DNA from: Flavobacterium restrictum | Lineage (GTDB): Bacteria > Bacteroidota > Bacteroidia > Flavobacteriales > Flavobacteriaceae | Direction: 5' to 3' | Assembly: GCF_007097245.1 (NCBI RefSeq) | Contig: NZ_VJZT01000011.1 | Location: forward strand, 62,001-126,000 | DNA length: 64,000 nt | In this document: piece by piece, positions 28,837-35,797 of the stretch | Layout: the number at the start of each line of letters is the position of its first letter | Position numbering within the stretch: the stretch's first letter is position 1 | Notes under the pieces: generated by a model | The model's database searches: none | Seen by the model: only the letters and a program-made list of their open reading frames with translations | Told to the model about the DNA's origin: nothing | Position numbers and translations under genes: made by a program

Positions 28837-29724
28837 TTAATCAATCGCTCTTTTCGTAATATCCCCAAAAGCGTCAATGCGTCTATCTCTAAAAAATGGC
28901 CAATTCTGACGCACATTTTCTTGTAAATCCAAATCGACTTCGGCAATCAGGATTTCTTCTTTATCGTGGGAGGCTTGTGCCAAAATTTCGCCTTGTGGGC
29001 CAGCAATAAACGAGGAACCCCAAAACTGAATTCCAGCGGTATCAGGTAAGTATTGTTCTAAACCAATGCGGTTAGCGGCGGCTACATACACGCCATTGGC
29101 CACAGCGTGCCCTTTCATTACATTCATCCAAGCACCATGTTGGTTTTCGCCATATTGCTCTTTTTCCAATGGATGCCAACCAATAGCTGTTGGGTAAAAC
29201 AAGACATCAGCACCTTGCAAAGCCGTTAATCGTGCGGCTTCGGGATACCATTGATCCCAACAAATAAGTGTTCCAATTTTTCCTTTTTGAGTCGGAAACG
29301 CTTTGAAACCTAAATCACCAGGAGTGAAATAGAATTTTTCGTAAAAATGAGGATCGTCAGGAATGTGCATTTTGCGATACAATCCCGCTTCGGAACCATC
29401 AGTGTCGATGATGTAAGCGCTGTTGTGGTAAATTCCTGCCATTCTTTTTTCGAAAAAAGGAACGATAATTACCACGCCTAACTCTTTTGCCAAAGCACTA
29501 AAAGCAATAAACGAAGTGCTGTACAAAGGTTCTGCTAAAGCAAAATTATCTACATCCTCGCTTTGACAAAAATAGTGACTGCTGTATAATTCGGGTAACG
29601 AAATCACTTCGGCACCTTGATTGGCGGCATCACGAACCCAAGACAAACATTTTTTGAGGTTGTTTTCGGCAATGTCATTCAGATTCAATTGAATAACCGC
29701 TATTTTGTATTTCTTCTTTGACAT
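28837..29724 (-). CDS. aguB: N-carbamoylputrescine amidase
   Basis: A 295-residue carbon-nitrogen hydrolase with the Glu-Lys-Cys triad: Glu in SLPELYSSH near 46, Lys in YRKMHIPDD near 120 and Cys in GTLICWDQWYPE near 157. It releases putrescine, CO2 and ammonia from N-carbamoylputrescine, completing the agmatine route begun by aguA. The ATG at 29724 is used rather than a longer frame with no conserved residues. Confidence 0.92.
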   Translation of the reverse strand: MSKKKYKIAVIQLNLNDIAENNLKKCLSWVRDAANQGAEVISLPELYSSHYFCQSEDVDNFALAEPLYSTSFIAFSALAKELGVVIIVPFFEKRMAGIYHNSAYIIDTDGSEAGLYRKMHIPDDPHFYEKFYFTPGDLGFKAFPTQKGKIGTLICWDQWYPEAARLTALQGADVLFYPTAIGWHPLEKEQYGENQHGAWMNVMKGHAVANGVYVAAANRIGLEQYLPDTAGIQFWGSSFIAGPQGEILAQASHDKEEILIAEVDLDLQENVRQNWPFFRDRRIDAFGDITKRAID

Positions 29725-29810
29725 AAGGCAAAATTTTAGACTGCAAAAATAAGAATTTTTATAACGAGTAGCCGCAATACCCAATAGTTTTTCGATAGTA
29801 TTTGGAACAA

Positions 29811-29843
29811 AAAAAAGCTTTTGAAACGATTCAAAAGCTTTTT
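29811..29843 (-). terminator. terminator after narK
   Basis: AAAAGCTTTTGAA/TTCAAAAGCTTTT stem with a 4-base loop and flanking A/T tracts, 20 bp downstream of the transporter stop. Confidence 0.85.
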
Positions 29844-29862
29844 AGAGTAGGCATTATGTTGT

Positions 29863-31350
29863 TTATTTAGATGATTTTCGCTCCATTACTTTGGATAAAT
29901 CAGGTTGTTTTTCGTTCATTATTTTGGTTACTGTACGGTGCATCCAAATTAAACAAATAGCCGAAAAGAGCAACACAAATATCCAAGAACTGGACCAAAT
30001 ACCAGTTGCAGTTAATAAATATCCAAAGATAATTGGCCCAAAGAAACCACCTAAACCACCTATCATTCCTACCATTCCGCCCACAACACCTACTTCGGTT
30101 GGGAAATATTCTGGAATGTGTTTGTAAACGGCTGCTTTGCCAATTCCCCAAGAAATACCGATTAGAATAACCAAAATTAGGTACACCCACATATTGGCAT
30201 CAAAATGAATAGCCGTAATTCCTTTGGCTACTAATTCTTTTTTCTTCACTTCTTGGTTTTCTTTTACAATGACTTCTTGCCAAGAATTTTTGGTTGGAAA
30301 AATAGTACTTTCAATTGGTTTTTCTACCTTTTGATTGATAGCAAAATCTTTATCGCCAATTTTCACATTCGTATCTGATACAGAAGTAATTATACCTTTT
30401 TTACCAGCCATAACCCCAGGACCAGCTGTTGTAATATCCATTTTTGGAATCATTAATAACGAACTCAAAATAACAGAAGAGCTTAATACCCAGTACATTA
30501 CTTTTCTAGCGCCATATTTATCAGATAAAAAGCCACCAAAGGCACGAATAACACCTGAAGGCAAACTGAACATGGTGGCAAACAAACCTCCCATAACCAA
30601 ACTCGTTTGGTAGACATTCATAAAGTTAGGCAACAACCATTGCGAATACGCTACAAAGCAACCAAATACTAAAAAGTAGTAGGCTCCAAATCGCCAAACA
30701 CGAACGCTTTTTAAAGAGCCAAGCATTTGTGAAACGGTTTTGGTTTGGTTTTCTATTTTTTTGTTTTTGGCAAAAATCAAGAAGATAATACCAATGATTA
30801 CTAAAGCTGCACCATAAAGTAAAGGCAATAATTTCCATCCGTTTTGTGGATCTTCAATCGAAAAGTGATTCAATAAGGAAGGGGCAAGGAAGGTTGTAAT
30901 GGCTGCACCCGCATTTCCCATTCCGAAAATCCCCAAGGCTCTACCTTGCCATTCTTTGGGATACCAAATGGATGTAAATCCAATTCCTACTGCAAAACTA
31001 GTTCCCACCATTCCAAAAAAGAAGCTCAAAATGGCAAACATGGTAAAGCTATCCGCTAATGGTAGTAAAAATAAAGGAATAGAACAAAGTAGTAATAGGA
31101 TAGAAAAAACGTATTTCCCTCCAAATTTATCGGTCAAAATACCAATGGGTAACCGCATGATGGAACCAGTAAGAATGGGAATTCCTAAAAGCCATCCTAC
31201 TTGAACAACGCTCCATTTGAAAATGCCATTATCGACCAAAAAAGTGACTAATACACCATTTAAAGTCCAACAAGCAAAACATACGGTAAACGCAAGTGTG
31301 TTTAAAAATAAAATCCTATGGGATTGGGATAAAGAGTTTGATTGTGACAT
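29863..31350 (-). CDS. NarK-type nitrate/nitrite transporter (MFS) with a soluble insert
   Basis: A 495-residue MFS transporter with about 12 membrane segments and nitrate-porter-like motifs (GNAGAAITTFLAPSLL near 145, GGLGGFFGPIIFGYLL near 440). Residues about 302-386, between two membrane helices, form a polar, beta-rich insert (GKKGIITSVSDTNVKIGDKD and later) that most MFS proteins lack. It belongs to the nitrite-reduction island; a conserved box shared with the nirB promoter lies about 80-100 bp upstream of its ATG. Direction of transport and choice of nitrate or nitrite are not evident. Confidence 0.85.
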   Translation of the reverse strand: MSQSNSLSQSHRILFLNTLAFTVCFACWTLNGVLVTFLVDNGIFKWSVVQVGWLLGIPILTGSIMRLPIGILTDKFGGKYVFSILLLLCSIPLFLLPLADSFTMFAILSFFFGMVGTSFAVGIGFTSIWYPKEWQGRALGIFGMGNAGAAITTFLAPSLLNHFSIEDPQNGWKLLPLLYGAALVIIGIIFLIFAKNKKIENQTKTVSQMLGSLKSVRVWRFGAYYFLVFGCFVAYSQWLLPNFMNVYQTSLVMGGLFATMFSLPSGVIRAFGGFLSDKYGARKVMYWVLSSSVILSSLLMIPKMDITTAGPGVMAGKKGIITSVSDTNVKIGDKDFAINQKVEKPIESTIFPTKNSWQEVIVKENQEVKKKELVAKGITAIHFDANMWVYLILVILIGISWGIGKAAVYKHIPEYFPTEVGVVGGMVGMIGGLGGFFGPIIFGYLLTATGIWSSSWIFVLLFSAICLIWMHRTVTKIMNEKQPDLSKVMERKSSK

Positions 31351-31393
31351 AATACTTATATTTTTTTACAAAATTAAGTACTAAAGTCTTTTG

Positions 31394-31415
31394 AAAACCT
31401 GCGTTTTCGCAGTTT
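31394..31415 (-). terminator. possible weak terminator after the NarL-like gene
   Basis: Minus-strand stem AACTGCG/CGCAGGTT with an AAAA loop and a short T run, between the regulator stop and narK. Confidence 0.4.
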
Positions 31416-31427
31416 AGATAAAATAAT

Positions 31428-31449
31428 TACGTATTTATACTTAATTTTA
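31428..31449. promoter_or_regulatory. nitrate-regulon candidate box upstream of narK
   Basis: A 22-bp segment TACGTATTTATACTTAATTT plus TA that matches the nirB upstream box (38335-38356) with a single mismatch and has the same orientation relative to the gene. Confidence 0.5.
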
Positions 31450-31492
31450 TAAAAATATACGTAGTTGTCATTTGATTAATGGATGTCTAGTG

Positions 31493-32152
31493 CTATAGAA
31501 GCGCATATTCAGTAGCTTTATTAGAAAGCTCCATTAGGTTTTTGACTTTTAGTTTTTTCATTAAATTAAAACGGTGTACCTCCGCAGTTCGTTTGCTGAT
31601 GTCTAATGCCTCGGCAATTTCCTTATTTCCTTTTCCAGATAAAAGCAATTTTAGGATTTCTTTTTCTCGTTTGGTAATCATCATTTCTTCGTCTAAAACG
31701 GGTTTCGTTTCTGTATTTAAGGACGGATTTGTTAATTGTCCTATCAAAATAGAGGAAATATCGCCACTAAAATACTTTCCGCCATTGGCAACTGTATGCA
31801 AGGCTTTCAAAAATTCATCTTTACTGGATCCTTTGAGCAAATAGCCATCGGCACCGGCTTTAATGGATTTCAAAACATATTCCTCGGATTCGTGCATGGA
31901 CAACACAACTATTTTTACGGTATTGTTCTGACTACGTAATTTTTCAACCACTTCGATTCCCGTAAGGTGGGGCATTCTAATGTCAACAATCAACAAATCA
32001 GGTTTGCAATTCTCAACGACTTTCAGCGCATCGAGACCATCAATTGCTTCGCCTACAACGATTATATTGGCTTCGTTTTCTAGCAATGATTTGATACCAT
32101 CTCTTACAAAAACATGGTCATCGGCCAGTACAACTCGAATTATATCACTCAT
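31493..32152 (-). CDS. NarL/FixJ-family response regulator
   Basis: A 219-residue regulator: receiver domain with acidic pair Asp11-Asp12 and phospho-acceptor Asp57 in LLIVDIRMP, then a LuxR-type HTH (LTKREKEILKLLLSGKGNKE and AEVHRFNLMKKLKVKN). The cognate kinase ends 238 bp upstream on the same strand. Position between narK and the NarX-like kinase marks it as the regulator of nitrate/nitrite use (inference). The core TACTTAATTTT seen at nirB and narK also lies just before its own start. Confidence 0.9.
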   Translation of the reverse strand: MSDIIRVVLADDHVFVRDGIKSLLENEANIIVVGEAIDGLDALKVVENCKPDLLIVDIRMPHLTGIEVVEKLRSQNNTVKIVVLSMHESEEYVLKSIKAGADGYLLKGSSKDEFLKALHTVANGGKYFSGDISSILIGQLTNPSLNTETKPVLDEEMMITKREKEILKLLLSGKGNKEIAEALDISKRTAEVHRFNLMKKLKVKNLMELSNKATEYALL

Positions 32153-32155
32153 AAT

Positions 32156-32166
32156 TACTTAATTTT
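32156..32166. promoter_or_regulatory. TACTTAATTTT core upstream of the regulator gene
   Basis: Third copy of the 11-bp core found at nirB (38345-38355) and narK (31438-31448); two TACGTA hexamers occur further upstream at 32181 and 32213. Confidence 0.35.
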
Positions 32167-32221
32167 GGAATCTAAATTTTTACGTAGTATATGCTATTAC
32201 AAACCGCTAATATACGTATTT

Positions 32222-32389
32222 CAATTGCAAAAGTCAAGTTCAATTTCAATGGCAAAAATCAAGTTCAATTTCAATTTAAAAATACAATTTTGTTTTTATT
32301 AAAATCTACTATTGCCATTGACTTTTGCCATTGAAATTGATTTTTGTCATTGCCATTGATTTTGAAATTGATTTTGGCATTGTCACTTT
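32222..32389. repeat. imperfect tandem and inverted repeat block
   Basis: Two 25-bp direct copies (32227-32276) built around AAGTTCAATTTCAAT are followed by several inverted, degenerate copies around ATTGCCATTGA and GAAATTGATTTT (32312-32384). The whole can fold into a long imperfect hairpin between the kinase and regulator genes. No coding sequence is seen here. Confidence 0.7.
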
Positions 32390-34198
32390 TTAGATAGGAA
32401 TATTAAAGGTAATGCGGGTTCCTTCGTCTATAATCGAGTTGATAAAAACGCGTCCGTTAATGTATTCCATGCGTTCTTTCATGAATAAAAGTCCCATTCC
32501 GGATTCGCTATTTCTCTTTTTCTCGGCAGCAATCATGTCAAATCCTTTGCCATTATCGTCAATAATAATGCTCAAAAGATTGCTGCTGTGGGAGAGTTGT
32601 ACGATTATATGCGTTGATTCGGCGTATTTTATGGCGTTGTTAATGGCTTCTTGCGTTAATCGATAAATATTTATTTCGGTTAAGGAATCCAGTCGTTTGT
32701 CGAAATTGGTTTTGTTGTAAAACAAAATGTTTTTTCCGGTGAGTTTGGATAATTCAAGCGTAAGTTTGGCCAAAGCCGAATTTATACCGTGATCGCTCAA
32801 TTCTGGTGGCATCAAATTGAAAGTTGCCGTGCGAACTCCTTTTATAATATCTAGCGACAGTTTTTTCAGGTATTCAATTTTTTGACTTGCTTTTTCTTTG
32901 TCGTCCAGATTAATGCTTTCTAGGCTAAACTTGAGTCCTGTGAGCATTTGCCCAATTCCGTCGTGAATTTCTCTAGCAATTCTGTTTTGTTCGTTTTCTT
33001 GGTTTTCGACAATCTTACTTGAAATGATTTTTTGCTGATTGATTTTATCGGTAATGTTTTCGTTGTTCAACCGCTCGACTTCTTGTTTGGCATTTTTTCG
33101 TTCGGTAATATCAAAACAGATAATCAACAATTCCGATTCGTCTTTCTTGATCGTAACGGGAACCATAGACAAATCTAGCCATAATGATTGTCCGTTTCTA
33201 CTGGTAATATTGAGTTCGCCTTGCCAGCCACTTCTTTGTTTTTCGGCAATAATAGTGTCAATAATCACTTGCTCTTTTTCGATGGGAGTGAGTGCTTGTG
33301 CAAATGTTTTGACGGAAATGAACGAATTGTAATTTAGTAATTTAGAAAATTTTTCACCAATATGAATGATAGAACCATTGGGAGCAATCCTAGAATAGAG
33401 TAGGGTATTCTCCATGGCATAATTGAGCGATTTCAACTCTTTGACGGAGTTTTCTTTGATTTCGCTAATGATTTCAGTGTCATAAGCCAGTTTCAAAGCC
33501 TTTTTTTCCGAATACAAAAGCTTGGTAATTAAGGTTTCAATTTTTTTATCGGTAGGTTTAAAAATAAAGAAAAATTCGAGTAATAAAACCAGTAAGGTAA
33601 AAGCTAAAATAGCATATTCGGTCTTGCTTTGAAGCGTCACTTTTTCTAATGCTTCTTGGTCGTATTGGCTTACGATTTGATTCATTTTGGACAAAAAAAT
33701 ACTTTCGTTTGCCAGTACAATTGCAATGAGTTTTTGGTTTTCTTTTGGATTATTAGTGTTGGTATTATTTTTTAAAAAAAGTGTGGTAGCCGTAATTATT
33801 TGGTTAAAATTGGGATTGATATTAGCAAATAATGTCTTGATTGTCGGGCTTTTTATTTTAGGAAAACCAAGGCTGTCATTCCCGTTTTCAAGAGCATAAT
33901 GATTGAATTTCCAGAATGAAATTATCTCATTAATCCTATCGATTTGAACCTTTTTTTGCTCGGGATTGGTAATGAAATTGAGGATCAAAATCTCTTTAGT
34001 TAATTTTTGACTCAACATACGTTGTCTCCCCGAAAAATTGATTAATCTGGAGTCACTTAACTGACTAGTAAGGTTATGCTGGATTAAAAGCTGACTCAAA
34101 AGCACCGTTACCGCAATGGTCAATAAGGCGAAAAGGTACATTCGTCTTAACTTTTTGAAATTGGACGTATCAATCGATTCTTTTAAGATTTTTTTCAT
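32390..34198 (-). CDS. NarX-like sensor histidine kinase
   Basis: A 602-residue kinase: TM1 near 20-40, periplasmic sensor with the NarX/PilJ-type segment SRLINFSGRQRMLSQKL at about 50-66 (comparable to the NarX P-box), TM2 near 195-215, a PAS domain (about 260-370), HisKA_3 with phospho-acceptor His412 in REIHDGIGQM, and an HATPase_c domain ending in GTRITFNIPI. The ATG at 34198 is 13 bp after the DUF4202 stop, so the two are cotranscribed. It probably signals nitrate or nitrite to the NarL-like regulator. Confidence 0.9.
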   Translation of the reverse strand: MKKILKESIDTSNFKKLRRMYLFALLTIAVTVLLSQLLIQHNLTSQLSDSRLINFSGRQRMLSQKLTKEILILNFITNPEQKKVQIDRINEIISFWKFNHYALENGNDSLGFPKIKSPTIKTLFANINPNFNQIITATTLFLKNNTNTNNPKENQKLIAIVLANESIFLSKMNQIVSQYDQEALEKVTLQSKTEYAILAFTLLVLLLEFFFIFKPTDKKIETLITKLLYSEKKALKLAYDTEIISEIKENSVKELKSLNYAMENTLLYSRIAPNGSIIHIGEKFSKLLNYNSFISVKTFAQALTPIEKEQVIIDTIIAEKQRSGWQGELNITSRNGQSLWLDLSMVPVTIKKDESELLIICFDITERKNAKQEVERLNNENITDKINQQKIISSKIVENQENEQNRIAREIHDGIGQMLTGLKFSLESINLDDKEKASQKIEYLKKLSLDIIKGVRTATFNLMPPELSDHGINSALAKLTLELSKLTGKNILFYNKTNFDKRLDSLTEINIYRLTQEAINNAIKYAESTHIIVQLSHSSNLLSIIIDDNGKGFDMIAAEKKRNSESGMGLLFMKERMEYINGRVFINSIIDEGTRITFNIPI

Positions 34199-34210
34199 AA
34201 CCAAAGGCAA

Positions 34211-34798
34211 TTATAAACTAAGTGCTTCTTTTATCAATGCCAAATTCGATGCGCTAAAATTGATTTTTAAGGCAGCTTGATGTCCATTTTCCGACATTTT
34301 ATGCCATGTTTTTAGGATGATATTTTTGAGTTTTTCGGCATCGTGTTTTTGTACAAAATCCTCCAGATAAAATTCTAAAAACACCAAGCAAATCACATCT
34401 TCAAGGAGTTGTGTTTCGGCATCTTTTTTGAGTAATTTTTTTTCTATTAAAAAGGAAACTCGGGCAATAAAAGTGGCGTCATAACCCGCTTTTTCAAGAA
34501 TGGTAGCGGTAGTTTTGGCATGAAATTTCTTGAGGTCTTCTCGCCATTTTAAATAGCCTACACGATCCATAGGATAGGATTCACGGCTGCTTTTCCACCT
34601 GCAAATGTGTTGTGCTTTGGCAGCAATTTGCACTTCTTGAGACGCTTCGGGATAAAAATCCATTAGCCTGGCATACATTCTATTAGAATATAATAATTCT
34701 TTTGGATAGGATATAGATTGGTAAATTTCTTGATTGGGATCTTGAGCATTTTCGGCATCAATCCAAGTACAGGCATTTTGAAAAGCGGATGTTGTCAT
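34211..34798 (-). CDS. DUF4202 domain protein
   Basis: A 195-residue helical protein of the DUF4202 family (QHICRWKSSRESYPMDRVGY near 70 and a LEDVICLVFLEFYLEDF stretch near 132). The family is often found with nitrate assimilation genes and the histidine/aspartate spacing recalls HD-type phosphohydrolases, but no activity is established. It is the first gene of the kinase operon and has the best promoter in the window. Confidence 0.88.
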   Translation of the reverse strand: MTTSAFQNACTWIDAENAQDPNQEIYQSISYPKELLYSNRMYARLMDFYPEASQEVQIAAKAQHICRWKSSRESYPMDRVGYLKWREDLKKFHAKTTATILEKAGYDATFIARVSFLIEKKLLKKDAETQLLEDVICLVFLEFYLEDFVQKHDAEKLKNIILKTWHKMSENGHQAALKINFSASNLALIKEALSL

Positions 34799-34815
34799 TT
34801 GAAAAAGTATATTTT

Positions 34816-34847
34816 CAAAGGTACATAATTAGTCCAAAAGGTACAAA
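34816..34847 (-). promoter_or_regulatory. full Bacteroidetes promoter for DUF4202-kinase operon
   Basis: Minus strand: TTTG at 34847-34844, exactly 20 bp, then TACCTTTG at 34823-34816. Both elements and the spacing match the -33/-7 consensus. The start point would be near 34810, 12 bp before the ATG. Confidence 0.75.
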
Positions 34848-34860
34848 TGTTAATATATGC

Positions 34861-35075
34861 AGGGCATTCGCTTTTAAAAAAGAAAAAAAGTTAGCCACGA
34901 CCCGATCGATAGCGAATAGGCGAAGCAATTTCACAAATTAGCACTAATTTTTTCGAAATTTAAAATTGAATTGCCCGAATTTTATCTATTTTAAGAATTC
35001 GTGTAATTGAAAACGAATTGTAATTGGTGTTTATTAGTGTAATTTGTGGCGAAAACTTTTAAAAGCGAATGCCCT
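34861..35075. repeat. 215-bp MITE-like palindromic element, copy 1
   Basis: Bounded by a perfect 19-bp inverted repeat: AGGGCATTCGCTTTTAAAA at 34861-34879 and its complement at 35057-35075. The inside is an imperfect hairpin with GCCAC/GTGGC further in. A 60-bp inner part beginning GCCACGACCCGATCGATAGC closely matches the element at 38468-38688. No ORF inside. Confidence 0.75.
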
Positions 35076-35078
35076 ATC

Positions 35079-35204
35079 CTCAAACACAGTTCGTGGGCTG
35101 TTGCCGAAATTGCATTTGGTTTGGGCTTTACCGAAACGACTCATTTTAACAACTTTTTCAAAAAGCATATCGGCTGTAGTCCGTTGCAATTTAGAAAAGA
35201 ATAA
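35079..35204 (+). pseudogene. C-terminal remnant of an AraC-family regulator
   Basis: In this frame the last 41 codons read WAVAEIAFGLGFTETTHFNN then FFKKHIGCSPLQFRKE and stop: the second helix-turn-helix of an AraC/XylS protein. The N-terminal part is missing; the 215-bp palindromic element abuts directly at 35075. A strong terminator follows 5 bp after the stop, consistent with the 3' end of a once intact gene. Confidence 0.75.
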
Positions 35205-35208
35205 AACC

Positions 35209-35255
35209 AAAAATCCTCGTAAAAACGAATACAATTAGTTTTTACGAGGATTTTT
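35209..35255. terminator. strong bidirectional terminator between the AraC remnant and nirD
   Basis: Perfect 18-bp stem (35209-35226 with 35238-35255) containing ATCCTCGT/ACGAGGAT, A/T-rich ends on both strands. Confidence 0.88.
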
Positions 35256-35279
35256 AGTTGTATATTTTAAACTTTAGAA

Positions 35280-35657
35280 TTAATCTAAAAACCCAACAAA
35301 TACTTCGTTACCTTCTATTTTTACAGGATAAGTCGCTATTTTTAAATCATCGCCATTAAGGTTTGATCCGTCAACTAATGAAAATGTTTTTTTGTGCAAC
35401 GGGCAAGCAATTTTAGGAATATCTTCCATAGAACCAATCATACCGCGAGATAAAACCATTTCCATTTTATGGGGACATAAGTTTTGGCAGGCATACCATT
35501 CGTTTCTACGATCAAATTTTATAACGGCAATTTGCTTGTTTTTGTATTTGATGCAACCGCCGCCATTACTGGGGAAGTCTGCTGTTGTTCCTGCTTTGAA
35601 CCAAACTTTTACATCGTTCAAATGTACCGTTCCGTATTGATTTAATATATCTTCCAT
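35280..35657 (-). CDS. nirD: nitrite reductase small subunit, Rieske-type
   Basis: A 125-residue Rieske-fold protein with the ligand motifs CPHK and CPLHKKTF about 33 residues apart. It is the small partner of NADH-dependent assimilatory nitrite reductase. Cys-His pairs are kept, so a [2Fe-2S] cluster is possible. The ATG at 35657 is chosen over an upstream TTG. nirB ends 140 bp upstream on the same strand. Confidence 0.9.
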   Translation of the reverse strand: MEDILNQYGTVHLNDVKVWFKAGTTADFPSNGGGCIKYKNKQIAVIKFDRRNEWYACQNLCPHKMEMVLSRGMIGSMEDIPKIACPLHKKTFSLVDGSNLNGDDLKIATYPVKIEGNEVFVGFLD

Positions 35658-35797
35658 GCTTTGTATTTTTTGTTTCCACTCCAAACTCCTTTATACTATT
35701 CTATGCGAAAGAATGAAAAGAAAAGAGTCAGAGTTAACGGAAACGTATTGAAAAAAGTTTGTTTTTACAGTAATTTATTTTTGCCAAAATCTTGTTT

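Noticed and set aside
35044..35238. 64-codon plus-strand frame over the AraC remnant
   Set aside because: It is the wrong frame; the neighbouring frame gives clear AraC HTH residues ending at 35204.
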